From the NCBI GenBank assembly GCA_046345315.1, contig JBKDKA010000232.1, forward strand, positions 1 to 64,000: a DNA stretch of 64,000 nt, read 5' to 3'. Both the position numbers and the translations under genes were made by a program. The notes under the pieces were generated by a model. That model made no database searches, was not told the origin of the DNA, and was given only the letters and a program-made list of their open reading frames with translations. The DNA comes from F1-80-MAGs062 sp046345315. Lineage in GTDB: Bacteria; Planctomycetota; Planctomycetia; Planctomycetales; Planctomycetaceae. Positions 62,401 to 64,000 of the stretch are shown in pieces. Each line of letters begins with the position of its first letter. The stretch's first letter is position 1.

Positions 62401-64000
62401 ATGCGCCACGGATCGTCATTCACTTCGAAGCAGCGATTTCACGCCGTTGTTTCGCTGCGATCGGAAAACCTTCGAGGAAGAATCAGGACAGGACTGATTC
62501 TGATCCTTTGTCTTGGTGCGGTTCCACTGGTCAACGGTCAGACGGACTCGACCACGGAAACGGTCGCGGGGACCGGCACATTGGCCGAAGTGCTGAAGAA
62601 AGTGGATGCCAGGAAACTGCCTCGAGTCGCAGAAAGCGGTGCCTGGTCATCGGAACCGGGCTACGTCTACTACGCCGGAAAGGGTTCAATCCCGGGGATT
62701 GATGCGTTCTATCAGGCTGAACTGAAACGACTGGGATGGAAAGATGTCTCGGCTTCAACTCAGGTGACAGAACAGTATTCAGATCGACTTTATCAGCTGG
62801 ATGATATTCTGCTTCAGGTCGCACTCGGAACAGGCAGTGACGAAGGTGTTGTGAGTGTCAGCCTGAGCGTGTTCGGAAACGTAGATCTGAGAAAGTTTCC
62901 GATGCCCGAGGATGCAGAGCCCAATCCTTCTCCCAGTCCGGTAAACGTCTCCTATCGATCGCAGAAGTCGATTCCGCAGATTTCGGAAGCTGTTCGAGCC
63001 GGACTGACCGGAATGGGTTGGCGGGAGTATGCCCCATTTCATGACCAGCCCGTTTCGCCGCCACATGTGAGTTCCATGACGTTCGTCAACGGTTTTCGCA
63101 AGCTGCAGGCTGTTGTGCACCGCGACCCGAAGAAACCGGCGGAACCCGGGACTGCGGGGATTTTTGCCGGCAGTATCCTGTCGTTCGAAGTGCTTGTCCC
63201 TGATGGAGCAACCGAACTGAAGGTGGACGAGTACCAGGGAAGCTTCCGGTATCGCAGCAAGCAGGAGCCAGAGGCTGCAAAGTCTGCCTTCGATGCTCTG
63301 GCAGCTCAGCATGCCTGGGTGAACCGGACACCGGACGACTCGGCGGCAGAAAACACCAGGACCTATCGTGCGTCCGAAGGGGCAAGTTACGAAGTGAAGT
63401 TTACGCCTGACGAAGGCAGGGGGATTCTGGTTGAAGTTCATCGATTACCGGCAGAACCGGAAGCTCCGGAAGTCGCTTCTGCGGACTCGCAATCTGACGA
63501 TGCGGATGTGCCTGAACGATCTGAACCAGAGATGAAGAAAGAATCTGAGACGGACAAACCATCGCAGACGGATTCTGATGACGAGGAGATTCCGGCGGAG
63601 CTCGCTGCCGCCATGCGAGATGCTCAGAAGGAAGTTCAGGCGGAAGTCGGAAAGCTCCGTCAGCAGCTGAAGGGCATCCCGGGCGCAGACAAGTTCGCGG
63701 ATCTCCTTGAAGAAGAAATGGAAGATGACGCCGAAGATTCAGAAGACGCCGGTGAACCGGAAATGAAGGAAGATGATTCCGATACGGAAAGTGATTCCGA
63801 CACCTCAGGGGAATCCGATTCGGAAAACGCGCCATCATCTGACAGCAGTGATGATCAGTATGTGATTCCGCCTGCAGCGGATGGTTTGCGAGGAATCGTT
63901 AAAGGAAAATTGACCTACGGAACCGACATCACTCAGTTTGCTCACGCACTGGCATTTCCTGCCACAAAATACGGTGAGAGCTCGCTCATGATTTATCTGA
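62401..64000 (+). CDS. Secreted protein with acidic linker, unknown function (3' end outside window)
   Basis: The frame is open from ATG 62401 to the window end (533 codons, no stop). An N-terminal signal segment (LILILCLGAVPLVNGQ, about residues 33-48) is followed by two related beta domains: about 65-180 (WSSEPGYVYYAGKGSIPGID, SLSVFGNVDLRKFP) and 190-340 (GFRKLQAVVHRDPKKPAEPG). A very acidic low-complexity stretch lies at about 355-485 (runs of E, D and S) with a short helical segment (LAAAMRDAQKEVQAEVGKLR) inside it. The similar LKRLGWK...QYSDRLY layout suggests repeated units. No enzyme motif is recognised. Partial. Confidence 0.75.
   Translation, partial: MRHGSSFTSKQRFHAVVSLRSENLRGRIRTGLILILCLGAVPLVNGQTDSTTETVAGTGTLAEVLKKVDARKLPRVAESGAWSSEPGYVYYAGKGSIPGIDAFYQAELKRLGWKDVSASTQVTEQYSDRLYQLDDILLQVALGTGSDEGVVSVSLSVFGNVDLRKFPMPEDAEPNPSPSPVNVSYRSQKSIPQISEAVRAGLTGMGWREYAPFHDQPVSPPHVSSMTFVNGFRKLQAVVHRDPKKPAEPGTAGIFAGSILSFEVLVPDGATELKVDEYQGSFRYRSKQEPEAAKSAFDALAAQHAWVNRTPDDSAAENTRTYRASEGASYEVKFTPDEGRGILVEVHRLPAEPEAPEVASADSQSDDADVPERSEPEMKKESETDKPSQTDSDDEEIPAELAAAMRDAQKEVQAEVGKLRQQLKGIPGADKFADLLEEEMEDDAEDSEDAGEPEMKEDDSDTESDSDTSGESDSENAPSSDSSDDQYVIPPAADGLRGIVKGKLTYGTDITQFAHALAFPATKYGESSLMIYL

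Overview
The window looks like chromosomal DNA of a planctomycete (Planctomycetota, probably a Planctomycetaceae relative). Typical marks are two paired loci of PSD1-type c-type cytochrome proteins with DUF1501 proteins, an Asp-less kinase-like protein fused to a beta-helix region, a type I sulfatase, DUF3299 and DUF2752 proteins, many lipoproteins of unknown role, and wide gene spacing filled with dispersed repeats. Species was not determined and no database search was possible.

Layout. 0-6 kb: tRNA-Pro(GGG), prfB with its programmed +1 frameshift, a zinc-peptidase-like lipoprotein and a pseudokinase/beta-helix protein. 6-12 kb: PSD1-DUF1501 operon followed by a scar of broken gene ends (an IS3 transposase start joined to the end of an RTX-type protein). 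12-17.4 kb: a large multi-PAS/GAF hybrid histidine kinase, a broken HxlR-type regulator and a divergent short-chain dehydrogenase with a double palindromic operator. 17.8-24 kb: a complete type II-C CRISPR-Cas locus, with tracrRNA (minus strand), cas9, cas1, cas2 and an array of 17 repeats and 16 spacers. 24-30.5 kb: a second DUF1501-PSD1 pair on the minus strand, with the same RTX-end repeat behind it as the first pair.

30.6-42 kb: an unknown protein, a TauE/SafE-type permease, a run of exported or membrane proteins with conserved paired cysteines (two DUF3299 paralogues, a CPFC protein, a DUF2752 protein), two tandem lipoprotein paralogues, a PhyH-type dioxygenase and an MMPL/RND exporter. 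42-46.7 kb: imuA-imuB mutagenesis cassette, then a repeat-rich stretch in which two copies of a 213-bp element flank one small ORF. 46.7-64 kb: housekeeping and accessory genes: dapB, gltA, a secreted beta-helix protein, a RecA/KaiC-like ATPase overlapping a DMT transporter, sulfatase, trypsin-like protease, CBM9-like protein, alkyladenine DNA glycosylase, prmC, murA and the 5' part of a secreted acidic protein.

How the parts work together. Cas9, tracrRNA and crRNAs form an apparently intact interference system; the tracrRNA was found here by pairing its anti-repeat to the repeat, which also fixes the crRNA strand as minus. PrmC would methylate the GGQ glutamine of the RF2 encoded by prfB. 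ImuA/ImuB would serve an error-prone polymerase encoded elsewhere. A family of at least five long palindromic elements is spread across gene borders throughout the window.
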